Positions 7,691 to 14,604 of a DNA stretch of 14,687 nucleotides are shown here, one piece after another. The stretch spans positions 2,655-17,341 of the forward strand of contig DHSB01000158.1 in NCBI GenBank assembly GCA_002408385.1, read 5' to 3'. The position numbers and the translations under genes were made by a program. The notes under the pieces are model-generated. The model searched no databases and had not been told where the DNA came from. It worked only from the letters and a program-made list of their open reading frames with translations. This stretch comes from Myxococcales bacterium UBA5297 (lineage in GTDB: Bacteria > Myxococcota > Myxococcia > Myxococcales > UBA5297). How positions within the stretch are numbered: position 1 is the stretch's first letter; every line of letters begins with the position of its first letter.

Positions 7691-8572
7691 ATGTCCGCCG
7701 CCGGTTCAACTCCGCGCCGCCGCTGGCTTGCGCTCGCCCTGCGGGTCGTGGCGCTGCTGCGCGAGCCGCACGCGCGCACCGGCGAGCTGGTCACCCGCTC
7801 CTACGATCGGATAGCGGCCGGGTACGACAGCGCCTGGACCGACCACATGTCCGCGCTGTCGCTGGAGCTGGTCGAGCGGCTCGCCCCGGCGCCCGGGGCC
7901 GAGTGCCTCGATCTGACCTGTGGGACCGGCTTTCTGACCGCCGAGCTCGCGCGGCGGACCGGGCGCAGGGCGCTCGGCGTCGATCGCTCGGCCGGCATGC
8001 TCGCCGAGGCTCGCGCGCGGCGCCCGGAGTGTGACTTCGTCGAGGCCGACGTGCTCGAGCTCCTGCGCGGGCGGCCGGACCGGAGCGCCGACGTCATCAC
8101 CTGCGGCTGGGGGCTCGGATACTCGCGGCCGCGTCTGATCGTCCGCGAGGCGGCGCGCGTGTTGCGGCCCGGCGGCCGGCTCGGGGTCATCGACAACAGC
8201 CTCTTCTCGCTCGCCGGCGTCCTCTGGGTCTCGGTGCTCACCTTCGCGGAACGCCCCGAGGCACTCGCGCACGCGATGCAGGTGCGCTTCCTGCCCGGCG
8301 CCTGGGCGCTCTCCTCCCTTATGCGCCTCTCGGGGCTTCGCGTCCGCGGCGCCTGGGGCGGCGCGAAGAGCTACCTCGTCGGCAGCGGCGAGGAGGCCAT
8401 CGCCCGCATGACGAAGACCGGCGCGGCGGCGGGCTTCGAGTTCGCCGCCGACGCGAAGAGCAGCGAGGAGGTCTTCCGGCGTTTCGCCCAGGTGCTCGAG
8501 GAGAGGTACCGGCGGCGCGACGGGATTCCGATCACCCACCGCTACCTCGCCGCCATCGGGGAGCGGCGATGA
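7691..8572 (+). CDS. Class I SAM-dependent methyltransferase (UbiE/Methyltransf_11-like)
   Basis: A 293-residue Rossmann-fold methyltransferase. Motif I is 'CLDLTCGTG' (72-80), the acidic end of beta2 is D98 in 'GVDRSAGML', the motif II region is 'DVITCGWGLGY' (134-144), and 'VLRPGGRLGVIDNS' (157-170) is motif III. The N-terminal 'SYDRIAAGYDSAW' is typical of UbiE-like small-molecule methyltransferases. A hydrophobic stretch around 172-190 may let it sit at the membrane. The methyl acceptor is unknown. It lies 12 bp after nhaC and its TGA overlaps the next gene's ATG (ATGA), so translational coupling with the UbiA-family gene is likely and favours a lipid or prenylated substrate. Confidence 0.88.
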   Translation: MSAAGSTPRRRWLALALRVVALLREPHARTGELVTRSYDRIAAGYDSAWTDHMSALSLELVERLAPAPGAECLDLTCGTGFLTAELARRTGRRALGVDRSAGMLAEARARRPECDFVEADVLELLRGRPDRSADVITCGWGLGYSRPRLIVREAARVLRPGGRLGVIDNSLFSLAGVLWVSVLTFAERPEALAHAMQVRFLPGAWALSSLMRLSGLRVRGAWGGAKSYLVGSGEEAIARMTKTGAAAGFEFAADAKSSEEVFRRFAQVLEERYRRRDGIPITHRYLAAIGERR

Positions 8573-9399
8573 TCGGGTTGCTGCGGCTCTGCCGGCTCTA
8601 CTACACGGTCCCGTTCTCGCTCGGCTACCTGCTCATCCTCTTCTATGCGCTCGGTGGACGGATGGAGGGGAGGTGGGCCGGAGCCGCGGTCTCGACGCTC
8701 GCCCTCGGGCTGGTCATCGCCGCCGGCTACGTGCTCAACGACCTCTTCGACGTGGCGGTAGACCGGGAGAACGCGCCCCGCCGGCCGCTCGTCTCCGGCG
8801 AGGTGAGCCGCCGGACGGCGATCCTCTCGGGCGCCGCGCTGCTCGCCGCCGGACTGGCGCTCGCCGCCTCGTGCCGGTGGCAATTCGCGGCCGGGCTCGG
8901 CGCCGTCGCGGGCGCGCTGGTGCTCTACGACCTCTTCTCCAAGCGACTCGGGAGGGCCAAGCAGCTCGCCGTCGCGGCGTTGATGGTCAGCCTCTATCCG
9001 CTCGCCTTCGCGCAGGCGGGCGGGGTCTCGGGACCGCGCGCCGCCTCGCTCGCGACCTTCCCGGTCTGGCTCTTCCTGACCACCTTCGGCTACGAGGTGC
9101 TCAAGGACCTGCGCGATGCGGCGGGCGATGCGCGCGTCGAGGGCTCGAACGCGCTTCACCGCAATCCGAAGCGCTGGCGCCTCGTCGCCTCGGTGGCCAT
9201 CGCCGGCGCGACTCCCATCGCGCTCCTGCCCTATTGGCAGGGCTGCCACGGGGTCTACCTGGCGATCGCTGGAGTGGGGATCGCCGCAGGGATCGCCTCG
9301 GTCCTCTTCGACACGCGCCGCGCCATCGTCGCCACCTACGCCGACGTCGTCCTCGTCGCCTCCGCGGCGACCGCCGACGTCATCGTCCACGGGATGTGA
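8569..9399 (+). CDS. UbiA-family membrane prenyltransferase
   Basis: A 276-residue integral membrane protein with about eight or nine helices. Both Asp-rich motifs of the UbiA superfamily are intact: NDxxDxxxD at N57-D65 ('NDLFDVAVD', followed by 'RENAPRRPLVSGEVS') and DxxDxxxD at D180-D187 ('KDLRDAAGD'). These bind Mg2+ and the prenyl diphosphate. The family transfers a polyprenyl chain to an aromatic or polar acceptor in quinone, haem, chlorophyll or archaeal-type lipid synthesis. The lone gene next to a methyltransferase and radical SAM enzyme, without other quinone genes in view, leaves the acceptor open. It overlaps the methyltransferase by 4 bp, and its last 20 bp overlap the converging radical SAM gene. 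Confidence 0.92.
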   Translation: MIGLLRLCRLYYTVPFSLGYLLILFYALGGRMEGRWAGAAVSTLALGLVIAAGYVLNDLFDVAVDRENAPRRPLVSGEVSRRTAILSGAALLAAGLALAASCRWQFAAGLGAVAGALVLYDLFSKRLGRAKQLAVAALMVSLYPLAFAQAGGVSGPRAASLATFPVWLFLTTFGYEVLKDLRDAAGDARVEGSNALHRNPKRWRLVASVAIAGATPIALLPYWQGCHGVYLAIAGVGIAAGIASVLFDTRRAIVATYADVVLVASAATADVIVHGM

Positions 9400-10573
9400 G
9401 CAGGCGCCGGAAGCCTTCGGGAAGAGGCTCGTCGGGCGAGCGGGCGGGACAGAGCGACTCGCTCTCGACCCGCGACAGCGGCAGCGCCGTATCGGGGGGA
9501 ATGAGCCCTGCGAGCCGCTGCATCAGGCACGCGCGGCGAGGCAGGGGAAAGTGGCGCTCCATCCGCGCCCAGATCTCCGCGAGCGGCTCTTCGACGGCGT
9601 CCCCGAAGCTGAGCGGCGTCAGGTCGCAAGGGCAGACCTCGCCCGCCGAGTCGATGAAGAGGTGGTGGTAGCCGGCGCCGCACCCGAAGAGCTCGGCGGA
9701 CTCGAGGTGCGCAGAGCAGGCGATGGCCGGGCCTCCCTGCCTTCGGTTGTGCCGCACGTGAAAGCTCGACAGCGCGGCGCGCTCGGCCGCGGTGAGCATC
9801 GCCCCGGGCTTGCCGGCCAGGGCGCCGGTGGCGACCGGGGCGAGGACGCGGAGCTCTCGGGCGCTCCAGCGCTCGGCGAGATCGCGGATGCGCTCGAGCT
9901 CGCCGCTCGCGAGCCTCTCGCGAGTCCCGATGGTCGAGAGCGCGACGTAGAGCCCGGCCTCCTGGCAGGCCTCGACGGCGCGGCGTGCCTGGTCGAAGGA
10001 ACCGGCCACGCGCCGGGTTGCATCGTGGATCGCGGGATCGGAGGACTCGAGGCCGACGGTGACGCAGCCGAGGCCGGCCTGCGCCAGCCGCCGGGCGCGC
10101 GCGGTGTCGAGGCGATGGCCCGTGGTGAAGAGGAGGGTCGCCATCTCGGGGCCCGCCGCGGTCACGAGCTCCTCGAGGTCGGCGCGCAGCAGCGGCTCGC
10201 CGCCCGTGAGGCCGAGAGTGCAGGTACCGAGAGCCTTGATCTGCGCGACGAGCCCGAGCGCCCCCGCGGTGTCCAGCTCGGCGCGGCGGCGGCCGCCGTG
10301 GCTGCAGTGAGAGCAGCGGCAGGGGCAGCGGGCGGTGACGGCGAAGTAGGTCGAGTAGGGCACGCGACCGCGGGCGACCACGGCGTCGCAGAAGCGATCG
10401 AAGGCGGGCGAGGGATGCGGTGGGAAGAAGCTGTTGATGCGGGTGGCGCCGGCGAAGCGATGCGGCTTCTCGTCGGCCATTCGCCGGGCCAGATAGAGGA
10501 GATGGCCCGCCGGCAGGCGTCCGGCGACGCGCAGGAACAGGCGCGAAGCGTGCAGCAGGCCAGCGAGGCTCAT
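9380..10573 (-). CDS. Radical SAM enzyme with SPASM-like C-terminal domain
   Basis: A 397-residue protein. The radical SAM cluster motif CxxxCxxC is C83-C87-C90 in 'ARCPCRCSHCSHGG', with an extra Cys85. 'GGEP' follows at 124-127 and 'VGLESSDP' at 173-180. The C-terminal part holds C286, C298, C314, C316, C349 and C375 around 'CGAGYHHLFIDSAGEVCPC' and 'FGDAVEEPLAEIW', the usual layout of a SPASM or twitch domain binding auxiliary Fe-S clusters. SPASM enzymes often modify peptides, but others act on small molecules or lipids. No precursor peptide gene was recognised nearby. The start at 10573 overlaps the upstream gene's stop (ATGA), whereas the open frame before it is Arg/Pro-rich. The N-terminal 'SRLFLRVAGRLPAGHLLYLARR' is amphipathic and may touch the membrane. 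Confidence 0.9.
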   Translation of the reverse strand: MSLAGLLHASRLFLRVAGRLPAGHLLYLARRMADEKPHRFAGATRINSFFPPHPSPAFDRFCDAVVARGRVPYSTYFAVTARCPCRCSHCSHGGRRRAELDTAGALGLVAQIKALGTCTLGLTGGEPLLRADLEELVTAAGPEMATLLFTTGHRLDTARARRLAQAGLGCVTVGLESSDPAIHDATRRVAGSFDQARRAVEACQEAGLYVALSTIGTRERLASGELERIRDLAERWSARELRVLAPVATGALAGKPGAMLTAAERAALSSFHVRHNRRQGGPAIACSAHLESAELFGCGAGYHHLFIDSAGEVCPCDLTPLSFGDAVEEPLAEIWARMERHFPLPRRACLMQRLAGLIPPDTALPLSRVESESLCPARSPDEPLPEGFRRLLTSRGR

Positions 10574-11064
10574 GGCTCGGAGGCGCGAGCGCGCAGGCGG
10601 CCGAGCAGGACGAGCCAGGCTGTCGCGGAGAGGACCCCGAGGCCGACTCCGGCAGGAGCGCCGAAGAAAAGCCCGATGACGAAGCCATGCAGCGACCCTT
10701 GACCCGCCGCGAGCTGGAGCCCCGCGTGGAGCAGCAGTGTCGCGGCGACTCCGGCCGCGACCCCGAGCCCGGTCCCCGCGCCCAGGATGCGGACAAAGGG
10801 CGTCTTGGGTAGAGCGCGCCACCGCGCCGACAGCCGCAGCATCGCGAGCCCCCAGAGCAGGCCGGCTCCGAGGCTGCTGGCGGCGCCGAGGACAGGTCCG
10901 AGCGCGAGCGGGGCGCCGGGGGCGTCGCGAGGGACGAGCGCGAAGTCTCCCGGGCTATAGAGCGCGAGCGCCAGCGCGCCGCAGAGCGCGCCCAGCGCGC
11001 TGGCGGCGACGGCGATGATCGCGACGAGGACGGCAACGGCCTTGGACCGGGGCGACTCGTTCAT
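10570..11064 (-). CDS. Hypothetical four-helix integral membrane protein
   Basis: A 164-residue, Ala/Gly/Leu-rich protein with four hydrophobic segments at about 9-36, 51-78, 91-117 and 125-155. It has a short charged N-terminus and the basic tail 'GRLRARASEP'. No family motif is recognised. It overlaps the radical SAM gene by ATGA, so the two are almost certainly cotranscribed and coupled. A role as membrane partner or transporter for the radical SAM product is inference. The ATG at 11064 has no Shine-Dalgarno, and a promoter candidate lies so close that the message would be nearly leaderless. The alternative ATG at 11103 also lacks one and would add a hydrophilic leader. Confidence 0.72.
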   Translation of the reverse strand: MNESPRSKAVAVLVAIIAVAASALGALCGALALALYSPGDFALVPRDAPGAPLALGPVLGAASSLGAGLLWGLAMLRLSARWRALPKTPFVRILGAGTGLGVAAGVAATLLLHAGLQLAAGQGSLHGFVIGLFFGAPAGVGLGVLSATAWLVLLGRLRARASEP

Positions 11065-11073
11065 GGGCGCGCG

Positions 11074-11102
11074 AGCGTACTTCGGCCGTCCGGGCACGTC
11101 CA
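11074..11102 (-). promoter_or_regulatory. Candidate promoter for the membrane protein-radical SAM operon
   Basis: On the minus strand, TGGACG (11102-11097) and TACGCT (11079-11074) are separated by 17 bp. The -10 lies in the 10-mer GTACGCTCGC, which also contains the -10 candidate of the lipoprotein gene. The predicted start near 11067 leaves only a few bases before the ATG at 11064. Confidence 0.3.
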
Positions 11103-11108
11103 TGGGCG

Positions 11109-11129
11109 CTCTCGAGCTGCCCTCGAGAG
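11109..11129. promoter_or_regulatory. Perfect 8-bp inverted repeat between divergent genes (possible operator)
   Basis: CTCTCGAG (11109-11116) and CTCGAGAG (11122-11129) are separated by CTGCC and followed by two further TTCGAG copies (11131-11136 and 11143-11148). The element sits between the divergent membrane-protein and outer-membrane-protein genes, just upstream of the minus-strand promoter candidate. It could be a repressor site or an RNA hairpin. CTCGAG is a common codon pair in this genome, which lowers its weight. Confidence 0.3.
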
Positions 11130-11231
11130 GTTCGAGCCCTTCTTCGAGCAGCGCCGCGACCTGGGCCGAAAGGGATTGCGCCAGCCGGTGTCCGATCGTA
11201 ATCACTCGTCTTCCGGGGGCCGGTTCGCAAC

Positions 11232-11237
11232 GAGGAG
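11232..11237 (+). promoter_or_regulatory. Strong Shine-Dalgarno GAGGAG facing an ACG codon
   Basis: GAGGAG is followed by CAACC and then ACG at 11243, an ideal 5-nt spacing. It decides the start of the outer-membrane protein gene, since no ATG, GTG or TTG lies at this distance in the frame that encodes the signal peptide and barrel. Confidence 0.6.
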
Positions 11238-11242
11238 CAACC

Positions 11243-11869
11243 ACGAGAGCAGCAATCGCAGCGTTGGCCGTTTTCGCCGTGACCCTCGCCGGGAGCGACG
11301 CGCTTGCCCAGGAGCGGGCAGGCAACGGCGTCGAGCTCGACATCGGAGTCGTCGACCGCACTTTCCCGTTCGCCGGTCAGCTCAACCTCACGGTGCCGGC
11401 GCGCATCGGCTTTCGCGTAGACAGGCTCGCGATCATGCTCGGCATCTACGGGATCCGCGGGAGCATCGGCGAGGCGGGCGAGAACTTCCTCGGTGAAGAG
11501 ACGAGCACCACGATGAGCGGGCTCGCCCTGAACCTGGCCCCGACCGTCCGCTTCTACCTGTCCGATCTCGAGGCGGGGAAGCTCGTCCCCTACGTGCAGG
11601 GCGAATTCAACTACGTGATCACCACAACCTCGACCGAGCGTGAGCCCGCGCCGCCTACGCCTCCAGGGGAGGATTCGACCGACGAGACGGTCCTCGGCTT
11701 CGCAGTGAGCGCGGGCGGCGAGTACCTCGTCTCGAAGAACTTCGGCCTCTCCGGCGACCTGGCCCTTCGCATGCTCTACGTCGGCCTCTCCCAGGACGAC
11801 TCGGAGTCCAGCGCCTCGGCCACGGTGCTGGCGCTCGGCGCCACGCTGTCGGCGAACTTCCACTTCTAG
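11243..11869 (+). CDS. Small outer-membrane beta-barrel protein, apparent ACG start
   Basis: Taken from ACG 11243, the protein has 208 residues. Residues 1-22, '(M)RAAIAALAVFAVTLAGSDALA', form a classic signal peptide with cleavage at ALA|Q. The mature part has alternating amphipathic strands ('AGQLNLTVPARIGFRV', 'LAPTVRFYLSDL', 'LVPYVQGEFNYVI', 'LGFAVSAGGEYLV', 'FGLSGDLALRMLYVGL') and ends 'LGATLSANFHF', with the terminal Phe expected for outer-membrane insertion. This is OmpA/OMP_b-brl-like, probably eight strands, with an acidic loop 'PAPPTPPGEDSTDE'. The role is unknown. ATG codons at 11063 and 11102 are in frame but lack Shine-Dalgarno sequences and would put about 47 or more residues before the signal. 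A weak promoter (TTGCGC 11176, TAAT near 11199) would start transcription after them. The ORF is solid; the start is unusual. Confidence 0.75.
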   Translation, partial: TRAAIAALAVFAVTLAGSDALAQERAGNGVELDIGVVDRTFPFAGQLNLTVPARIGFRVDRLAIMLGIYGIRGSIGEAGENFLGEETSTTMSGLALNLAPTVRFYLSDLEAGKLVPYVQGEFNYVITTTSTEREPAPPTPPGEDSTDETVLGFAVSAGGEYLVSKNFGLSGDLALRMLYVGLSQDDSESSASATVLALGATLSANFHF

Positions 11870-11890
11870 GCTGAGGCGTCAGGTGGTTCG

Positions 11891-11930
11891 GGGCGGAGTC
11901 GGGCAACCCGGCTCCGCCCTCTCTGCGTCT
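11891..11930 (+). terminator. Strong hairpin terminator of the outer-membrane protein gene
   Basis: A 13-bp stem, GGGCGGAGTCGGG (11891-11903) with CCCGGCTCCGCCC (11907-11919), has one G-T wobble and a CAA loop. It is followed by a pyrimidine run TCTCTGCGTCT. It starts 22 bp after the stop codon. The T-tract is weak, as is common at high GC, but the stem is very stable. Confidence 0.75.
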
Positions 11931-12054
11931 GCGAGTGCGCGAGGCCGCTGCTCGCGGTCGCAGTCGCGGGCCGTTGTCCGGACGGCCGGCTGAGCGCGGG
12001 CTCGGAGGGCCGGGCGAAGGCTGTGGGGCCCAGAAGGCAGCGCGCTGCCGGCCG

Positions 12055-12330
12055 GTGCGCCCCCGTGAGGCCGCCGGGCCGAAAGGATGAAACCCTGGGG
12101 CTCCCCGGTTGTGCCCCGGGTTGGCCGGCGCCGCGTGAGCGAGCAGCCGGTTTGCCCCGGAAGGCTCGAGCTTGCAGAACTACGGGGAGCCACAACGGGA
12201 CGGCCGGCGACGTGGAGGCCGTCCGCCGAATGCGAACGGTGATGGCCTTGCACGGGGCGCGGGGTGGACAGGCTGGAAGGGCGTTTCCAGATCTTGCGAG
12301 CAAGTGCTCGTCAGGTCGCGTCACCCGTCT
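12055..12330 (+). ncRNA. Structured RNA segment resembling the 5' part of a group II intron (fragment)
   Basis: GTGCG at 12055 matches the group II intron 5' consensus and is followed about 30 nt later by GAAAGGATGAAACCC, like the GGTGAAAGTCC element of domain I. Several pairings are visible. GGCTCCCC (12099-12106) pairs with GGGGAGCC (12184-12191). Inside lie CCGGG/CCCGG and CCGG/CCGG stems ending in a CGC-GTGA-GCG GNRA hairpin (12132-12141). GACGGCC/GGCCGTC (12199-12223), CTGGAA/TTCCAG (12273-12290) and CC-GAAA-GG (12079-12086) are further stems. The palindrome GGCAGCGCGCTGCC (12036-12049) lies just upstream. No reverse transcriptase and no domain V were found, so this would be a truncated relic. 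The family assignment rests on memory of similar intron leaders and is uncertain. Another structured RNA is possible. The 3' limit is approximate. Confidence 0.42.
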
Positions 12331-12382
12331 GCGCAGGCGCTGGACGAAGGGCGCCGACCGCTCTGCTCCCGTGAGGCGAACC

Positions 12383-14545
12383 ATGCGGCGCGGCCTTCTT
12401 CTCCTCGTCCTCGGACTCTCCCTGGTGCTCCCGGCCACGGCCCTCGCGACCTCGGCGCCGCGCTTGCCGTCCGTTCTTCGGGAAGCGGACCTCCAGCCCT
12501 ACTTCTCGGGCGAGCTCGCCGCTGCCAGGCGCCTGCTCGACAGCGACCCTGCCAAGACTCTCGAGATCCTAAAGGAAGCGGGCGACGCGCCGCCGGTTCG
12601 CCTCCTGCGCGCGCTCGCGCTCTCGCGAGCGGGTGAGCCTGCTCTGGCCGCGCCGAGGCTGCGCGCGCTCGCAGCCGCGATGCCGGCCATCTCCGATCGC
12701 ATCCACCTCGAGGCCGGCCGCGCGGCCGCGCAGGCGCAGGCCCACGCTGCTGCGGTCCGCTCGTACACGAAGGTGCCCTCCGGCTCGCTCGTCTTCGCCG
12801 AGGCGCGCCTGGGCATGGCGACAGCGCTGCAGGCCCAGGGCAATCTTCGCGAAGCCATCCAGGCGCTCGCGCCGGTCGCCAAGCGCGCCGAGCCGGCCTT
12901 TGGCAAGGACTGGGCGGCCGCGGCGCTCTCGATGCAGGCGAGCCTTGCCGCGCGGCTCGCAGACCCGAAGGCAGAGCGGGCAGCGCTGCTCGAGCTGTGG
13001 GAGGCGCACCCGCGCTCGCCGCTCGCCGAGGAGGCCGCCGGACGGCTCGCCGACATCCCGCTCGCCGCGCGGGTCGCCCGCGCCGAGAGGCTGACCGAGG
13101 CGCACCACAACCAACCCGCCATCGCCGAGCTCGAGCCGCTGTTCGCGAAGCTGAAGCTGCCCGACGACCTCGCCTGTCGCGCAGGCTTTGCCCTCGGCGA
13201 TGCGCTGCGCAAGGAGCGGCGCCACCTGCGCGCGCTCCAAGTGCTCGCGCCGGTGGTCGACAAGTGCCCGGCGATGCTCCCGCGGGCGCTCTACTCGATG
13301 GCCTCGTCGCAGTCGATCGCGCACCCGACGAGCGGCCCCGAGCTCTACGACCGGCTCGCCCGCGAGTACCCGAAGTTCCACCTCGTCGACCAGGTCCACT
13401 GGTTCGCCTCCGCGCTGGAGCTTCAGTCCGGCGAGCACCGCGCCGCGCGCAAACGGCTCGAGCTGCTCGCCAGGCGCTATCCCGGAGGCGAGTACGCGCC
13501 CGAGGCGCTGTTCAAGCTCTTCTGGCTCGACTATCGCGCCGCGCGCCACGAGGCGGCCTTGAAGTGGCTCGACGAGATCCTCGAGCGCTATGCGGGTCGC
13601 AGCTACGAGCGCCAGCGCGCCGAGTATTGGCGAGCCCGCGTCCTGGGCGACCTCGGTCGCACAGAGGAATCGCTGCAAGGTCTCGTTCGGCTGGCGAGCG
13701 AGGATCCGGCCAGTTACTACGGGGTCGCCGCGTTGCGCCGGCTCGACGAGCTCGACCCCGCGCGCGCGGCCCGGGTGCGGCGTCTCGACGTCGCCGCGGA
13801 GTCCAGGGGCCCGTGGCCTCTTTCGACGGGCGCGCTTGCGGCCGATCCGCACGCAGTGGCTGCCGTCGAGCTGCTGCGGCTCGGGTTTAGAGAGGAGGCG
13901 GCCGCAGAGCTCGCGGCCGCGGCCGGCGGACGGCCGCGCGGGGGCTCGGCCCGGCTGGTTGCCTTTCTGCTCGGTCGAGCCGGCGACCACAAGGGCGCGC
14001 ACATGCTGGCTCGGGTTCACTTGCACGCCGAGCTCACAGGGCGGCCGACGCCGTGCACCCGCGCGACCTGGGAGCTGGCCTATCCCCGCGCCTGGCGGCC
14101 CGAGGTCGAGAAGCACTGCGCGGCCGCCGGCGTAGAGCCCGACTTTCTGCAGGCGCTGATGCGCGAGGAGAGCGCCCTCGATCCGAAAGCCCGCTCGTGG
14201 GCCGGGGCCATCGGCCTGACTCAGCTCCTGCCCGAGCGAGGCGAGCAGGTGGCGCGCGCCATCGGGCTGGAGGGCTTCGAGGGCGAGCAACTCCTCGATC
14301 CGGAGACGAGCATCAAGATCGGCTGCGCCCACCTCGGCGCGCTGCTCGAGGAGTTCGACGGCGAGCTCGTCTTCGCCTACGGCGCCTACAACGCCGAGCC
14401 GCGGCGCATCCATCGATGGATTGAGCGGGCTCCCGGCAAGCCCATCGACGTCTTCGTGGAGGAGATCCCCATCGCCGAGACCCGCGGCTACGTGAAGCGC
14501 CTGCTGCGGACGCTCGCGACCTACCGGTTGCTCTACGGGAGGTGA
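12383..14545 (+). CDS. Slt70-like lytic transglycosylase with TPR-like N-terminal superhelix
   Basis: A 720-residue periplasmic enzyme. Residues 1-22 form a signal peptide (cleavage TALA|TS). Residues of about 30-560 are helix-rich, TPR-like repeats ('ALYSMASSQSIA', 'PEALFKLFWLDYRAARHEAALKWLDEIL'), as in the ring of Slt70. The SLT domain contains 'ALMREESALDP' with predicted catalytic Glu596, 'GAIGLTQLLP' (608-617), 'LDPETSIKIGCAHLGALL' and 'AYNAEP' (668-673), then 'IPIAETRGYVKRLL'. The family cleaves the MurNAc-GlcNAc bond of peptidoglycan to give 1,6-anhydro products. The usual AYNAGP is AYNAEP here. The ATG at 12383 has GAGG six bases upstream. The frame is open back to 12023, but that part lies in the intron-like segment and is not protein-like. 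It appears to be a single gene. Confidence 0.93.
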   Translation: MRRGLLLLVLGLSLVLPATALATSAPRLPSVLREADLQPYFSGELAAARRLLDSDPAKTLEILKEAGDAPPVRLLRALALSRAGEPALAAPRLRALAAAMPAISDRIHLEAGRAAAQAQAHAAAVRSYTKVPSGSLVFAEARLGMATALQAQGNLREAIQALAPVAKRAEPAFGKDWAAAALSMQASLAARLADPKAERAALLELWEAHPRSPLAEEAAGRLADIPLAARVARAERLTEAHHNQPAIAELEPLFAKLKLPDDLACRAGFALGDALRKERRHLRALQVLAPVVDKCPAMLPRALYSMASSQSIAHPTSGPELYDRLAREYPKFHLVDQVHWFASALELQSGEHRAARKRLELLARRYPGGEYAPEALFKLFWLDYRAARHEAALKWLDEILERYAGRSYERQRAEYWRARVLGDLGRTEESLQGLVRLASEDPASYYGVAALRRLDELDPARAARVRRLDVAAESRGPWPLSTGALAADPHAVAAVELLRLGFREEAAAELAAAAGGRPRGGSARLVAFLLGRAGDHKGAHMLARVHLHAELTGRPTPCTRATWELAYPRAWRPEVEKHCAAAGVEPDFLQALMREESALDPKARSWAGAIGLTQLLPERGEQVARAIGLEGFEGEQLLDPETSIKIGCAHLGALLEEFDGELVFAYGAYNAEPRRIHRWIERAPGKPIDVFVEEIPIAETRGYVKRLLRTLATYRLLYGR

Positions 14546-14604
14546 GGCACTGCTCTGCTCTGTGAACACGACCGATGGGGGCCCCGGCCTGAGGCGAGGG
14601 CATA

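Noticed and set aside
11126..11150. tRNA T-arm-like GGTTCGAGCCC
   Set aside because: No acceptor stem, anticodon arm or CCA can be fitted around it; it is part of the CGAG-rich intergenic cluster.
12055..12330. Cobalamin, c-di-GMP or other riboswitch, RNase P RNA or tmRNA
   Set aside because: The conserved core sequences of these RNAs that I know are absent; the intron-like elements fit better, though not conclusively.
12023..12382. N-terminal extension of the lytic transglycosylase, in frame and stop-free
   Set aside because: It would place about 120 basic residues before a clear signal peptide, lies within the intron-like RNA segment, and the ATG at 12383 has a good Shine-Dalgarno.
14577..14585. 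GGGGGCCCC palindrome after the transglycosylase gene as a terminator
   Set aside because: The arms abut with no loop and no T-tract follows.
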